A model generated the notes under the pieces. It saw nothing but the letters and a program-made list of their open reading frames with translations, was not told where the DNA came from and ran no database searches. 64,000 nt of DNA from NCBI RefSeq assembly GCF_025147485.1, contig NZ_CP102263.1, forward strand, positions 1,811,501 through 1,875,500. Direction: 5' to 3'. This stretch comes from Bacteroides uniformis (GTDB lineage Bacteria > Bacteroidota > Bacteroidia > Bacteroidales > Bacteroidaceae). How positions within the stretch are numbered: the first letter of the stretch is position 1; every line of letters starts with the position of its first letter. Below, piece after piece: positions 36,407 through 46,662 of this stretch. Both the position numbers and the translations under genes were made by a program.

Positions 36407-37081
36407 ATGGGAAAACTTTATGTAGTGCCTACCCCGGTAGGGAATTTGGAAGATATGACATTCCGTGCTATCCGGATTCTGAAAGAAGTGGATTTAATAT
36501 TGGCTGAGGATACACGTACTTCCGGCATATTGCTGAAACACTTCGAAATAAAGAATGTGATGCAATCTCACCATAAATTTAATGAACATAAAACGGTTGA
36601 AAGTGTTGTTAATAGAATAAAGGGGGGAGAAACTGTAGCTTTGATTTCGGATGCAGGTACACCGGGTATATCCGACCCGGGCTTTCTGGTGGTCAGAGAG
36701 TGTGTGCGCAACGGCATCGAAGTGCAATGCCTGCCGGGAGCGACAGCTTTTGTGCCGGCATTAGTGGCTTCCGGATTGCCGAATGAGAAGTTCTGTTTTG
36801 AAGGTTTTCTTCCACAGAAGAAAGGAAGGATGACTCGCCTGAAGGCATTGGCCGGGGAGCGTCGTACCATGGTGTTCTATGAGTCTCCCCACAGATTGGT
36901 AAAAGCTTTGGCGCAGTTTACCGAACATTTCGGTGCCGGACGTCAGGCATCTGTTTCGCGGGAAATTTCAAAGGTGCACGAAGAAACGGTGCGTGGAACG
37001 CTTACAGAATTAATAGAACATTTCACGGCGAACGAACCGCGCGGTGAAATTGTGATTGTAGTAGCAGGAATAGACGATTAA
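36407..37081 (+). CDS. rsmI: 16S rRNA 2'-O-ribose C1402 methyltransferase
   Basis: 224 residues from the ATG at 36407 (MGKLYVVPTPVGNLEDMTF). Tetrapyrrole-methylase fold with AEDTRTSG, SDAGTPGISDPG and PGATAFVPALVASGLP. Methylates C1402 of 16S rRNA with SAM. Shorter than the E. coli protein because the C-terminal extension is absent, as usual in Bacteroidetes. Confidence 0.95.
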   Translation: MGKLYVVPTPVGNLEDMTFRAIRILKEVDLILAEDTRTSGILLKHFEIKNVMQSHHKFNEHKTVESVVNRIKGGETVALISDAGTPGISDPGFLVVRECVRNGIEVQCLPGATAFVPALVASGLPNEKFCFEGFLPQKKGRMTRLKALAGERRTMVFYESPHRLVKALAQFTEHFGAGRQASVSREISKVHEETVRGTLTELIEHFTANEPRGEIVIVVAGIDD

Positions 37082-37115
37082 ATAACTTCATTAACCAAAC
37101 GTAAAACGAAAGCGT

Positions 37116-37994
37116 ATGAAAAAGTTAGCAGTTTTAATTGTATGCGCGGCTGTAATGGCTTCGTGTGACAGTTTCTCTGGTGGCAGTAAGAACCAGCTGA
37201 AAGCTGAAAATGATTCTTTATTGATGGAACTGACTCAGCGTAATGCTGAATTAGACGAGATGATGGGTACTTTCAATGATATTTCAGAGGGATTCCGCCA
37301 GATTAATGCGGCGGAGAGCCGTGTGGATTTGCAACGTGGCGCTGTGGCAGAAGGCTCTTTGAATGCCAAGCAGCAGATTGCGTCGGACATTGAATTTATC
37401 CGTAAACAGATGGAAGAGAACAAGGAGCAGATTGCCAAACTGCAATCTATGTTGAAGAACAGCAAAAACAACTCTGTTCAGTTGAAGAGAGCTGTAGAAT
37501 CTTTGACTCAGGAGTTGGTGGCAAAGACTCAGCGTATTGAAGAATTGCAGGCTGAGCTGGCTTCCAAGAATATCCGTATCCAGGAACTGGATGCTGCCGT
37601 GACCGGCTTGTCTAGTGAGAAGGAGGAATTGACTGCCGAAAATGAGGCGAAGGCCAAAACCGTTGCCGAGCAAGATAAGGCACTTAACACAGCTTGGTTT
37701 GTGTTTGGCACAAAGAAGGAGCTGAAAGACCAGAAGATATTGACAAATACCGGGCTTTTCAAAAAAGGCCAGGTGCTGAAAGATTCTGATATCAACAAGG
37801 ACTACTTTACACAAGTGGATATCCGTACGACAAAAGAGATTAAACTATACTCCAAAGATGCTGATATCTTGACCACTCATCCTGCTGGCTCTTATGCGTT
37901 GGAGAAAGATGATAAAGGACAGCTGACTTTGAAGATTACAAATCCGAAAGACTTCTGGAGTGTGTCCAAGTATTTGGTAATCCAAGTAAAATAA
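37116..37994 (+). CDS. Coiled-coil lipoprotein of unknown function
   Basis: 292 residues. Lipoprotein signal MKKLAVLIVCAAVMASC (lipobox MASC, Cys17). Long coiled coil (about residues 28-190, rich in E/K/Q/L with heptads such as AKLQSMLKNSKNNSVQLKRA). A C-terminal beta-rich domain (TKEIKLYSKDADILTTHPAGSY) follows. Probably tethered in the envelope. Terminator at 38021-38052. Confidence 0.8.
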   Translation: MKKLAVLIVCAAVMASCDSFSGGSKNQLKAENDSLLMELTQRNAELDEMMGTFNDISEGFRQINAAESRVDLQRGAVAEGSLNAKQQIASDIEFIRKQMEENKEQIAKLQSMLKNSKNNSVQLKRAVESLTQELVAKTQRIEELQAELASKNIRIQELDAAVTGLSSEKEELTAENEAKAKTVAEQDKALNTAWFVFGTKKELKDQKILTNTGLFKKGQVLKDSDINKDYFTQVDIRTTKEIKLYSKDADILTTHPAGSYALEKDDKGQLTLKITNPKDFWSVSKYLVIQVK

Positions 37995-38020
37995 CACTGT
38001 TATAAGATTGATACAGAACG

Positions 38021-38056
38021 GACGCAGGTTATTGGAATTGATAATCTGCGTCTATT
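38021..38056 (+). terminator. Terminator after the coiled-coil lipoprotein gene
   Basis: Arms 38021-38032 and 38041-38052 pair with one mismatch (GACGCAGGTTAT / ATAATCTGCGTC), followed by a T-rich tract. Confidence 0.75.
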
Positions 38057-38081
38057 TTTATATATACCTTTCCTTTAAGTT

Positions 38082-38780
38082 ATGGCATCTCAATATAAAA
38101 ACCTCTTTTTTGATCTGGACGATACGCTTTGGGCATTTTCCCTTAATGCACGTGATACATTCGAAGAAATGTATCACAAGTATGACTATGGTCGTTTCTT
38201 TCGCTCTTTCCTGCATTTCTATACTCTTTATCAGCATCGTAATACAGAACTGTGGGAAGAATACGGTAGAGGGCAGGTCAGTAAGGAAGAGTTGAACCGC
38301 CAGCGTTTCCTATATCCTCTGGAGGCAGTAGGGGCGAGGGATGTTGCTTTGGCTGAGGCTTTTTCTGATGATTTCTTTTCGGTCATTCCCACAAAAAATC
38401 GGCTGATGCCGCATGCTTATGAGGTGCTGGAATATTTGGCGGGGAAATATAACCTCTATATCCTTTCCAATGGTTTCCAAGAACTGCAATGTCATAAGAT
38501 GCGTTCGGCAGGTATCGACCGCTTTTTTAAGAAGATTGTTCTCTCTGATGACATCGGTATCTTGAAGCCCTGGCCCGAAATTTTTCATTTTGCCCTTTCT
38601 GCCACACAATCCGAGGTGCGTGATTCTTTGATGATAGGCGATAGTTGGGAGAATGATGTGGCAGGAGCCAAAGGAGTGGGTATGCACCAAGTGTTTTATA
38701 ATGTAACGGGGAAGGAAGAACTGCCTTTCCAACCGACTTATCATATCAGTAATCTGAAAGAATTGATGCAGATTCTGTGA
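38082..38780 (+). CDS. HAD-superfamily phosphatase, YjjG-like
   Basis: 232 residues. HAD motif I FFDLDDTLW (D11, D13), motif II LSNG, and motif III/IV IGDSWENDVAGA. The cap and length fit the YjjG noncanonical pyrimidine nucleotidase group. Cytoplasmic nucleotide clean-up is the likely role; substrate not proved. Confidence 0.88.
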   Translation: MASQYKNLFFDLDDTLWAFSLNARDTFEEMYHKYDYGRFFRSFLHFYTLYQHRNTELWEEYGRGQVSKEELNRQRFLYPLEAVGARDVALAEAFSDDFFSVIPTKNRLMPHAYEVLEYLAGKYNLYILSNGFQELQCHKMRSAGIDRFFKKIVLSDDIGILKPWPEIFHFALSATQSEVRDSLMIGDSWENDVAGAKGVGMHQVFYNVTGKEELPFQPTYHISNLKELMQIL

Positions 38781-38798
38781 CATTGAAATTTTTAGTTG

Positions 38799-38806
38799 TA
38801 CTTTTG
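38799..38806 (+). promoter_or_regulatory. -7 element for the MarC-family gene
   Basis: TACTTTTG (TAnnTTTG), 26 bp upstream of the ATG at 38833. Confidence 0.55.
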
Positions 38807-38832
38807 TCTACAGAAACGTATATTATACAGCT

Positions 38833-39498
38833 ATGGACACAATCTTACCTTTCGCTTTACTTTGTTTTACCTCCTTCTTTACGTTGACAAACCCTCTCGG
38901 CACCATGCCGGTGTTTTTGACCATGACGCATGGAATGACAGACCGTGAACGGCAGTCGGTAGTATCGCGCGCCACTTTGGTTGCCTTTATTACGATTATG
39001 GTTTTTACGTTTGCGGGACAGTTCCTCTTTAAATTCTTCGGTATCTCTACCAATGGCTTCCGTATTGCCGGTGGAGTTATTATCTTTAAGATTGGCTTCG
39101 ATATGCTGCAAGCCCGTTATACCCCAATGAAGCTGAAAGACGAGGAAATCAAGACTTATGCCGATGATATTTCCATTACTCCTCTTGGAATTCCGATGCT
39201 TTGTGGTCCTGGTGCCATAGCCAATGCCATTGTGCTGATGCAGGATGCCCATACCATTCAGATGAAAGGAGTTCTTATAGGAATGATTGCCTTTATTTAT
39301 CTGATTACCTTTTTCATATTGCGTGCTTCCACGCGGTTGGTCAAAATCCTGGGTGAGACGGGAAACAATGTGATGATGCGCCTGATGGGACTTATCCTGA
39401 TGGTTATTGCCGTTGAGTGTTTTGTCAGCGGAGTGAAACCGATATTGGTGGATATATTGAAAGAAGGAGGCATACCATCACTGGCACACCTCCTCTAA
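38833..39498 (+). CDS. MarC-family integral membrane protein
   Basis: 221 residues with six transmembrane helices. Family motifs FFTLTNPLGTMPVFLTMT and ITPLGIPMLCGPGAIANAI. Function of the family is unresolved (once linked, wrongly, to multiple antibiotic resistance). It marks the end of the housekeeping block before the shufflon. Confidence 0.9.
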   Translation: MDTILPFALLCFTSFFTLTNPLGTMPVFLTMTHGMTDRERQSVVSRATLVAFITIMVFTFAGQFLFKFFGISTNGFRIAGGVIIFKIGFDMLQARYTPMKLKDEEIKTYADDISITPLGIPMLCGPGAIANAIVLMQDAHTIQMKGVLIGMIAFIYLITFFILRASTRLVKILGETGNNVMMRLMGLILMVIAVECFVSGVKPILVDILKEGGIPSLAHLL

Positions 39499-39557
39499 AC
39501 ACTTTATTTATAAAAACACATTGGGAGAATTCCCAAGTTTCTTTAGGCTACTATTGA

Positions 39558-41075
39558 TTAATAGCCTGGATTTTGTTCTATGTTCGGATTGGCATTGATT
39601 TCACCGACGGGAATCAACGGGAGCGCTTTCTTGGAGTCGCGGTTGAATGTACGCGCTTCTTCGCTCAGTACGTCGTGCCATCCTCTGTCATTAACGTCCG
39701 TGTAGCGTGTAACGGTTTCACCTCGGCGCATAACATCGAAGTAGCGCTGTCCTTCACCTACAAGTTCCTTGCGGCGTTCGATGTAGATGCGGTCTAATGT
39801 GATGTTTCCGCTGGTTACTTGCTTGCTTTCATCCGTTGTGCGGTTGGAGATGATATCGTTCAGCAAGTTGGCAGCCTTGTTCTTGTCTCCGGCTTGGAAC
39901 GCTGCTTCTGCTGCTGACAAGTAAACTTCTGACAAGCGCAGCAATGGGACATTGGAGTAACGCACATCTCCGTTTACAGCAGGCATTTTGTTGATGTAAA
40001 CTTTACGTTTGTCAAATCCTCCTGCTGCCGCTGCCAATAATATGTCGTTACGGATGTCTGCCGGGTCGGATGTAAGCATGTCAGAGAAGTCTTTTGTGAC
40101 AATTACATCTCCATATCCGGGAGAAGCGCCAGCCTTGTCGGCATATAAATAGGCAATACCTTCACGGTCTGTCCAGTCAGTATTGTTGTTGATGGAAATC
40201 TCGAACATGATTTCTTTTGAATGATTGGCATCACTTTTGCTCCATGCAGCAACATATTCTGACGGTTCCCAAAGTTTGTAAGACGAGTTTGATATGATGT
40301 CTTCAGCTACGGATAAAGCCTTGCTCCATTCGCCTTTTGTCATATATACACGTACCTGCAAGGCTTTGGCAGCCCAAAGGTTGACATAACCCACTTCATT
40401 AGTTTTGGGCAGTGCATTTGAGTTGATTGCATCTGTCAAATCCTTTTCAATTGCCTCATAACATTGGGCTACCGTGCTGCGGCTTGGCTTTTCTGTCGAT
40501 TCCAGCGGGGAGGTAGCGATGGGCACACCGAGTGAGCTGCCTTGATCTACCGTATAAGGTTTACCGTAGATACGTGTAAGGTCAAACAGTGCCATGGCGC
40601 GCAGAACTTTTGCTTCTGCATCATATTGGTCAATAGTGGCTTTTGCCTCTGCCGCGTCGGTCAGGTTGCCACTTTCTGCTGCCTGAATCAGACGGTTGGC
40701 GCGTGCTATGACTACATAAGGCATCTGCCATACGGCTGTTGAGGTGGTGAAATTGTCGGCAGTTGTATATTCCATATAGTAGTAGAAGTTTGCTCTTCCA
40801 CTTCCACCGTTATATTCATATTGGATATCTTCCCCTCTCATGTCACCGTATACGAACATGAGGCGTCCATAATAATTAATCAGGCTACTGTTACCTTTAA
40901 CGGCAGCATAAAGTCCCGTCCGCACATTGGCCAAATCATCGCTGTTCTTGATTGCGGTTTCAGCATCTATTCCGTCTGCGGGTGACTGATCCAGCCAACT
41001 GTTGAGGCATGATGAAGTGCTGACTGCCATAGCTGCGCAAAGCGTTGCTGTGTATAATGTCTTTAATATTTTCAT
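39558..41075 (-). CDS. SusD-like lipoprotein, unit 1 (silent pair)
   Basis: 505 residues. Lipoprotein signal ending MAVSTSSC. SusD fold with N-terminal TPR-like helices (EAKVLRAMALFDLTRIYGKP) and C-terminal signature ERRKELVGEGQRYFDVMR. It caps the SusC-1 barrel on the cell surface and binds its ligand. It has no promoter of its own that I can see and starts 17 bp after SusC-1, so it should be expressed only when SusC-1 is switched on. AATAAAGTGTTT occurs 50-61 bp past its stop. Confidence 0.9.
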   Translation of the reverse strand: MKILKTLYTATLCAAMAVSTSSCLNSWLDQSPADGIDAETAIKNSDDLANVRTGLYAAVKGNSSLINYYGRLMFVYGDMRGEDIQYEYNGGSGRANFYYYMEYTTADNFTTSTAVWQMPYVVIARANRLIQAAESGNLTDAAEAKATIDQYDAEAKVLRAMALFDLTRIYGKPYTVDQGSSLGVPIATSPLESTEKPSRSTVAQCYEAIEKDLTDAINSNALPKTNEVGYVNLWAAKALQVRVYMTKGEWSKALSVAEDIISNSSYKLWEPSEYVAAWSKSDANHSKEIMFEISINNNTDWTDREGIAYLYADKAGASPGYGDVIVTKDFSDMLTSDPADIRNDILLAAAAGGFDKRKVYINKMPAVNGDVRYSNVPLLRLSEVYLSAAEAAFQAGDKNKAANLLNDIISNRTTDESKQVTSGNITLDRIYIERRKELVGEGQRYFDVMRRGETVTRYTDVNDRGWHDVLSEEARTFNRDSKKALPLIPVGEINANPNIEQNPGY

Positions 41076-41092
41076 TTTCGTATCTTTATTAG

Positions 41093-43927
41093 TTAGAAAT
41101 TCAATTCTATTCCGAATGTATATGTTCTCAATGCCGGAGTCTCAAATGTGCATAGTCCGTCTACACGCATTTCCGGATCTACAAATAAGTCTTTAGACTT
41201 CCATGTAAGCAGGTTGGAACCAGAGAAGTAGATTCTGGCTTTGCTGAGCCCAAGCTTGCTGATATAGTTTTGCGGAATGCTTACACCTAATGTGAGGTTC
41301 TTCAGACGTAGATAATCAGTAGGCATCAGCCAGCGTGAAGACAGTGAAGCAGCGCTTCCATATTCAAATTTAGGCAATGTGGCATTCGTGTCGCCCGGGC
41401 CTGTCCACATCTTTGAGATGTCATAGTATGTCGGTACGGCACCACCGTATAGATATGAACCGCCATTGGAGTGCTGCCAAGTGGAGTAGTCAAAAGCATC
41501 ACCACCCAATGAATAAGTGAAAGTGAAGCCCAAGTCGATAAACTTCCATTTGAGGTTGTTGGTAAGACCGCCTTCTATACTAGCCTGATGCTTGCCTACA
41601 ATAGTTTTGTTGGCTTCAGAGATATTTGTAGTTGTCTTGCGGGCATTCTCTGTTCCGTCATTCAGATAGAACATTTCTTTACCGGTCTCTGCGTCGACTC
41701 CGGCGTATTCATAAACATAGTATGAATAGTAAGGTTCGCCTACACGGTGAATCAGCGGTCCTGATACGATTTCATTCTGCTGGCCATCCAATTTGGTCAG
41801 TTTGTTGCTGTTGTGTGCCATGTTCAGAGAAGTGGTCCACGTGAAATCCTTGTTTCTGAAATTGGTTGATGTAATGGTCAACTCAAAACCGGAGTTCTTC
41901 AGTGAACCGATGTTTTGCGGGGTGGTATACCCATAATTGCCATCATAATATCCGCCGACTTGTGATACGGGGAGGTCATATATAAGGTCGCTGGTTTTAC
42001 GCTGATAGTAGTCGAATGTTACAGAGATACGGTCGATGAATGAAAGGTCGAGACCGATATTCCATGTTTTGTTCTTTTCCCATTTCAGGTCCGGGTTTGC
42101 AATTCCGACGATTGACATTCCTGACTGTCCATTGTATATGATTCCGTATTTATAAAGATTCATATAAGCATAATAGTCTGATGGTTGCGTTCCGTTTACA
42201 CCGTATGACACACGGAGCTTTCCATCTGTCAATACACTCTTGACAGGATTCAGGAAACTTTCGTCTATGAATCTCCATGCTCCGGAAACCGACCAGAAAC
42301 TTCCCCAACGGTTTTCTCTTGCCAGACGTGAACTTCCGTCGGTACGATAGCTGAGACCGAGATAATATCTGTCTGCGTAGTTATAATTGGCACGTCCGAG
42401 GAACGAAGTCATGCGATAGCTCTGTCTGTTGGTTTCGGCACTTGTTGAACCGGCATTTGTCAATTCGTACAAATCACCCGGATAGTCTTGGCCTGCCATG
42501 TAGTTGAAAGCATATTCCGTATCTTGTGTTTCAAAACCAAGCAGGGCGTCAATATTGTGTAGACCGAAAGAGTTGATGTAAGAGAGCTGGGTTTGTGTAT
42601 TCAGCTGGTCATTACGATTGACGATACGCTGCATGACACCACCGGGGGCACCATTGTTTGAGTGTCTGTCCCAAAGAACGTCATTGGTTCCTTGTGCGTA
42701 ATCATAAGCAATCTTTTCACTTAAATTCAACTTGTCCCAAATATTGTAGGTCAACTTGATTGTATTGAATGCCTTCATCAGGGTATAAACGTCAGAGCTG
42801 TGTTCTCTTTCATACAAAGGATTGACTCCAAATACGCCGCAACCATTGTTTAATGTGCCGTCTTCATTATAAGGGGTTGATGAGGGGCTTTGGAAGAATG
42901 CGTAATTGGCCACAGGTCCATCATAGGAGGTAGCTTCATTAGTTTTGTTTTGTCTTACTTTTGAGAATTGGCTTGTAACCTGAACTTCAAAGTCTCCAAA
43001 CTTATGAGTGAGGTTTGCATTACCAGTGAAACGTTCCAGACCTTGTTTGTAAATGATACCTTCCTGATTGGTATAAGCTACTGAGGTGTAGAACTTGGTA
43101 CGGTCATTGCCACCAGATACGCTCAGCTGGTAGTTCTGATGAGAACCGTTACGGAAAAGCAGGTCTTTCCAATCCGTCCATCCGGTTGAGGGTTTTGAAG
43201 CAAAGTCCTCGATGTTCTGGTCTGCAAAAGTTGCGGCATCTGCATCGGACATGTTTCCGGTGTATAACCCGTAATTCTTGAGACCGGTCCATAAGAGTTC
43301 GCGGCGCGAGTCACCGTCAAGCATAGGACGATAATCTATTGCCATGTTTGAGAAACCCCAGTCGGAACGGAAACTTACATTTGTTTTGCCTTGTTTTCCG
43401 CTTTTCGTCGTAATGACCACAACACCGTTAGCAGCACGCGAGCCGTAAAGAGAGGCAGCAGCCGCATCTTTGATAACTGTGATAGACTCGATGTCATTGG
43501 TATTGAGTGAAGACAAAATATCAGTTCCTGCATCACTATAAGTGAACTCGGATAAGTCTCCACTTGTGACCGGTGTTCCGTCAATAACATAAAGCGGATT
43601 GTTTCCGGCATTGATGGAACCCATACCACGTACACGGATACTGCTTACAGAACCCGGATTACTTGAACTTGAGCCAAAAGTAACACCAGCGACATTACCA
43701 GAAAGTTTGTCGGCAACAGAAAGAACAGGTACATCTTCCAAGGTGGAAGTGTTTACAGTAGAAGCAGCTCCAGTAAATGATGCTTTTTTAAATGTACCGT
43801 AACCGGTAACCACAACCTCTTCAAGCAGCTCAGAATCGGATTTCAAAATTACCTTTACATGAGGTTTAATCGTTACTTCTTGGGTTTGCATACCAACAAA
43901 CGAAATCACCAGAGTTTTCGCGGAACT
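41093..43927 (-). CDS. SusC-like TonB receptor body 1, promoterless and headless (silent)
   Basis: About 944 residues of an otherwise intact SusC protein. It contains ILKSDSELLEEVVVTGYGT (TonB-box region), a plug (VRGMGSINAGNNPLYVIDG) and a complete barrel ending in FGIELNF. It lacks a signal peptide and the first ~67 residues; the frame opens at recombination site 1 (43901-43927). The only internal starts are a GTG or ATG well after the site, so as arranged it should not yield an exported protein. Two inversion steps would attach it to the promoter head at 49621-49821. Confidence 0.9.
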   Translation of the reverse strand, partial: SSAKTLVISFVGMQTQEVTIKPHVKVILKSDSELLEEVVVTGYGTFKKASFTGAASTVNTSTLEDVPVLSVADKLSGNVAGVTFGSSSSNPGSVSSIRVRGMGSINAGNNPLYVIDGTPVTSGDLSEFTYSDAGTDILSSLNTNDIESITVIKDAAAASLYGSRAANGVVVITTKSGKQGKTNVSFRSDWGFSNMAIDYRPMLDGDSRRELLWTGLKNYGLYTGNMSDADAATFADQNIEDFASKPSTGWTDWKDLLFRNGSHQNYQLSVSGGNDRTKFYTSVAYTNQEGIIYKQGLERFTGNANLTHKFGDFEVQVTSQFSKVRQNKTNEATSYDGPVANYAFFQSPSSTPYNEDGTLNNGCGVFGVNPLYEREHSSDVYTLMKAFNTIKLTYNIWDKLNLSEKIAYDYAQGTNDVLWDRHSNNGAPGGVMQRIVNRNDQLNTQTQLSYINSFGLHNIDALLGFETQDTEYAFNYMAGQDYPGDLYELTNAGSTSAETNRQSYRMTSFLGRANYNYADRYYLGLSYRTDGSSRLARENRWGSFWSVSGAWRFIDESFLNPVKSVLTDGKLRVSYGVNGTQPSDYYAYMNLYKYGIIYNGQSGMSIVGIANPDLKWEKNKTWNIGLDLSFIDRISVTFDYYQRKTSDLIYDLPVSQVGGYYDGNYGYTTPQNIGSLKNSGFELTITSTNFRNKDFTWTTSLNMAHNSNKLTKLDGQQNEIVSGPLIHRVGEPYYSYYVYEYAGVDAETGKEMFYLNDGTENARKTTTNISEANKTIVGKHQASIEGGLTNNLKWKFIDLGFTFTYSLGGDAFDYSTWQHSNGGSYLYGGAVPTYYDISKMWTGPGDTNATLPKFEYGSAASLSSRWLMPTDYLRLKNLTLGVSIPQNYISKLGLSKARIYFSGSNLLTWKSKDLFVDPEMRVDGLCTFETPALRTYTFGIELNF
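43901..43927 (-). repeat. Recombination site 1 (silent, minus orientation)
   Basis: 27 bp identical to site 2. Contains the invariant 15-mer AGTTCCGCGAAAACT found at all four SusC bodies, and encodes SSAKTLVIS in frame with the body. Same orientation as site 2, opposite to sites 3 and 4. Confidence 0.92.
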
Positions 43928-44172
43928 ACAATGTGTATAATATATTGATAATAAAGAATATACAATAAGTCAAAGAATTGGCTAAAACAAGGAATACTCT
44001 TTTCAAAGCTGTCCTATATGGGTCTACAATAAACAAAACCTTACTTATGTGATACCATTAATAAATGTAATATTTTGATTAATAGCTGTTTGAGTATCAA
44101 TTAATGTACTACGGTTGTAAAATTAGTATTCCTCTTTTTAAAAGAATGGGTAATTATGTCAATATCTATTAT
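43928..44172 (-). repeat. Conserved silent-side flank 1
   Basis: Read on the minus strand, blocks matching the flanks of sites 3 and 4 occur at similar distances: ATAGATATTGACA (~245 bp from the site), GGTATCACATAAGTAAGGTTT (~115-135 bp) and TTATTATCAA (~25-35 bp). There is no gene here; AT-rich. The rest of the gap to 44480 shows nothing recognisable. Confidence 0.65.
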
Positions 44173-44489
44173 TTGTTTATTTTTCGTTGAATATTTACTT
44201 GTATTACTTATTTCATCCATAAGAATATTGCATTTCATGTAAATACTATTTCAAATTACAGAATAACCATTCCCATTTCAGATAGAGATAAATATTAGTT
44301 TATTCCTATTTCAAATATAGGAAATCTGTGTTTGCTGTATAAAAAACTAATGAACTTATGAGATCATTTCTAAAGGAGCTTAATAAATTACTTTATAGTT
44401 TCTTGTGTAAAAGTTCAAGGAGAAATTCATTTTATACAAATTATCGTCTCTAATTGGTATTATCGTAATGTGCATTACGATAATAGTGG

Positions 44490-44815
44490 ACTTGGTGTAA
44501 AATGATAAGGTATATTATGAAATTCTATAGTCGAAAAAAGAATTGGCAGTTTTAAAGAATATAGCAGAACAGTCTCAAGAAGAATCGTAAATGACGGTTT
44601 TAGGCGTATCGGTAAGACCTCACTTTTATTGAAGCCAACGGATGGAAGACCGGCATTGTATTTTTTCATTTTACGAATAGGTAAAAATTGAACACAATAA
44701 TGAACGGATAGATTGGGGGATATTGAAGAAAAAAGGAGAATATTTTCTCACAATCAACAAAGAATGGGAAAACTGCTCTGTTTCTTATAAAGGGCTTTTT
44801 TTGGAAGATATGTAA
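44490..44815 (+). pseudogene. Remnant of an AAA ATPase (DUF234-type)
   Basis: A decayed frame gives GFRRIGKTSLLLKPTDGRPA, recalling the Walker A region GRRRIGKTSL of Bacteroides archaeal-type ATPases. Stops interrupt it, and it resumes near 44720 with WGILKKKGEYF and the typical C-terminal tail YKGLFLEDM, stop at 44813. The middle of the gene is deleted. It lies behind SusC/D unit 2, pointing the opposite way. Confidence 0.6.
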
Positions 44816-44863
44816 TCTTGAAATAACACTTCCCCTGAAGTCTTTTGTAGGATTAAGAGAAGA

Positions 44864-44892
44864 AAAGCCACCCATTTCACAATGAGTGGCTT
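44864..44892 (-). terminator. Terminator after SusD-2
   Basis: Arms AAAGCCAC/GTGGCTT around 44864-44871 and 44886-44892. On the minus strand the stem is followed by TTTTCT. The 12-mer AATAAAGTGTTT (minus strand) lies just before it at 44898-44909. Confidence 0.65.
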
Positions 44893-45043
44893 CTCAAAAA
44901 CACTTTATTATGAAATTCCGGTATGTTCAACCGGATGAATCATCATAATTGCCGCATTATTATTGTTGGGGTAATGCAACTTGATTAGTCTGCACAGATA
45001 GCGCTTCTGTGTCATTTTTCCGTATAACATGTCCTTTGAAGTA

Positions 45044-46642
45044 TTAATTCTGGTCGCTCGGAGAAAGCTGAGAATTATTCTCTATTTCAGAGAGAGGTAA
45101 TTGGTAAAGGAACGGCCTGTCTTCTTGGTTATAACGGAACTTACCGGCAGAGAGGTGATTATTATTTTCTGCGCCCCAAGTTTCATCTGTACGATCTACA
45201 GGAATATTCAAACGACGATTATCAATATATTCCAAACCTTCACCCCAGAACTCTACACGTTTCTGATAAATGATTTCCTCTATCAGGTCAGCCTTGTTCG
45301 TGAAAGTGTAATTATAATCGGGCTGACGAGTCTTCATAAAGCTATTCAGTTCAGTCACAGCTTCTGCAGAACCCTTGTGAGCCAAAGCTTCCATTTTTAT
45401 CATGTAAGCTTCTTCTGAACGCAGGTAAATATAATCTCCCAGTTCCCATCCGCTGAACACACCGGCCTTGATGTTATCACGACCTGTACCGATAAATTTT
45501 ACAGCTTGGTATTCCACGGCAACTGGAGACTGAGTGTCACGAATCAATGTTATACGATTACCGGAAGCATCTGTTACACCTGTAGAACGGTCGCAGCAGA
45601 ACCATTGCAGACGGATATCAGTATCCGCGATACGGTCTACTAATGGCTTAAAGGCAGCGCGCCATACACCGATGCCGGCATACCCATCACCATAAGTATC
45701 CATCTGCGAGAAGAAAGACATATAAGTCGTACTATTGTCTGCTGTAATATCACATCCGAATACTACATCCGGTAAGCTGATATTACTGAATCCCTGGAGT
45801 ATCTGGTCTTCACTCTGCAATATAGGGAAATTATCAATCACCACTTGCGCATACTTTATCGCCTCATCCCATTCATGGATAACCATATTTGCACGAGCCA
45901 AATGCATAGCTACCACGCAGCCATCCATATCAGTGGGTGAGGAAGTACGCGTCATATCCAAATTCTTGAACAAGTCGAAAGCAGTAGTAAGGTCACTCTT
46001 GATTTGTTCATAGATTTGGGCTACAGTAGCACGTGGCTGGTCACCTTCTGTATCCTCTGTAATAAGCGGTACACACGGAGACTGGGAGAAGTCATATTTC
46101 TCTCCACGGCCCCATTTCGTTCCATCCGCACCGGTATAGTAGGAATGCTGATATAAGTAAGTCAATTGTAAGTAGGCATAGCCACGGAAACCAAGGGCAA
46201 TGGCACGATATTTCAAATTGGCGGGATCTTCACTGCTGGGGTCAATCAGCTTGAGGATATTGTTGGCATTGGCTATGACGCGATAGTACTCTTTCCAACG
46301 GTTGTTGGTCGGAGTATAGTTCTGTTGCCAGTAATCCAGCAAATAATGATACATACTCATGGCGAAACGTCCGGTCATAATCATATCGTTGCCCATCAGC
46401 GATGTTAAGTAATCAAAACTCTTTTGACCGAAATAGTTGTGACTCATATTGACGTCAACATACTGTTGCATATCAGTATACATACCTGCCACAGCAGCTG
46501 AAAAAGCCTTATCAGGATCTTCCTGAGCCACATTGCCCAGTTGGTCTTCAGTCAAATAAGCGGTAACATCAGCATCTTCAATGCAAGATGTAAGCAGGCC
46601 TCCAGCAAGAAGCACCTGCATCATATATTTCATTATCTTCAT
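45044..46642 (-). CDS. SusD-like lipoprotein, unit 2 (currently expressed pair)
   Basis: 532 residues if started at MKIMKYMMQVLLAGG. Lipobox LLTSC. Helical SusD core (GFRGYAYLQLTYLYQHSY; QIYEQIKSDLTTAF) and C-terminal signature YQKRVEFWGEGLEYIDNRRL. Follows SusC-2 by ~20 bp and is the only SusD of the four downstream of a complete SusC with a promoter. Confidence 0.9.
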   Translation of the reverse strand: MKIMKYMMQVLLAGGLLTSCIEDADVTAYLTEDQLGNVAQEDPDKAFSAAVAGMYTDMQQYVDVNMSHNYFGQKSFDYLTSLMGNDMIMTGRFAMSMYHYLLDYWQQNYTPTNNRWKEYYRVIANANNILKLIDPSSEDPANLKYRAIALGFRGYAYLQLTYLYQHSYYTGADGTKWGRGEKYDFSQSPCVPLITEDTEGDQPRATVAQIYEQIKSDLTTAFDLFKNLDMTRTSSPTDMDGCVVAMHLARANMVIHEWDEAIKYAQVVIDNFPILQSEDQILQGFSNISLPDVVFGCDITADNSTTYMSFFSQMDTYGDGYAGIGVWRAAFKPLVDRIADTDIRLQWFCCDRSTGVTDASGNRITLIRDTQSPVAVEYQAVKFIGTGRDNIKAGVFSGWELGDYIYLRSEEAYMIKMEALAHKGSAEAVTELNSFMKTRQPDYNYTFTNKADLIEEIIYQKRVEFWGEGLEYIDNRRLNIPVDRTDETWGAENNNHLSAGKFRYNQEDRPFLYQLPLSEIENNSQLSPSDQN

Positions 46643-46662
46643 ATACAATTTTATTTTTTAGT

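Noticed and set aside
43928..44172. Hidden promoter for silent SusC-1
   Set aside because: AT-rich, but no TAnnTTTG with a suitably spaced -33 element and no start codon or signal peptide after it; the shared flank is better viewed as a silent-side repeat.
44475..44669. 64-codon minus-strand open frame
   Set aside because: The plus strand carries recognisable ATPase remnants here, so the minus frame is a shadow.
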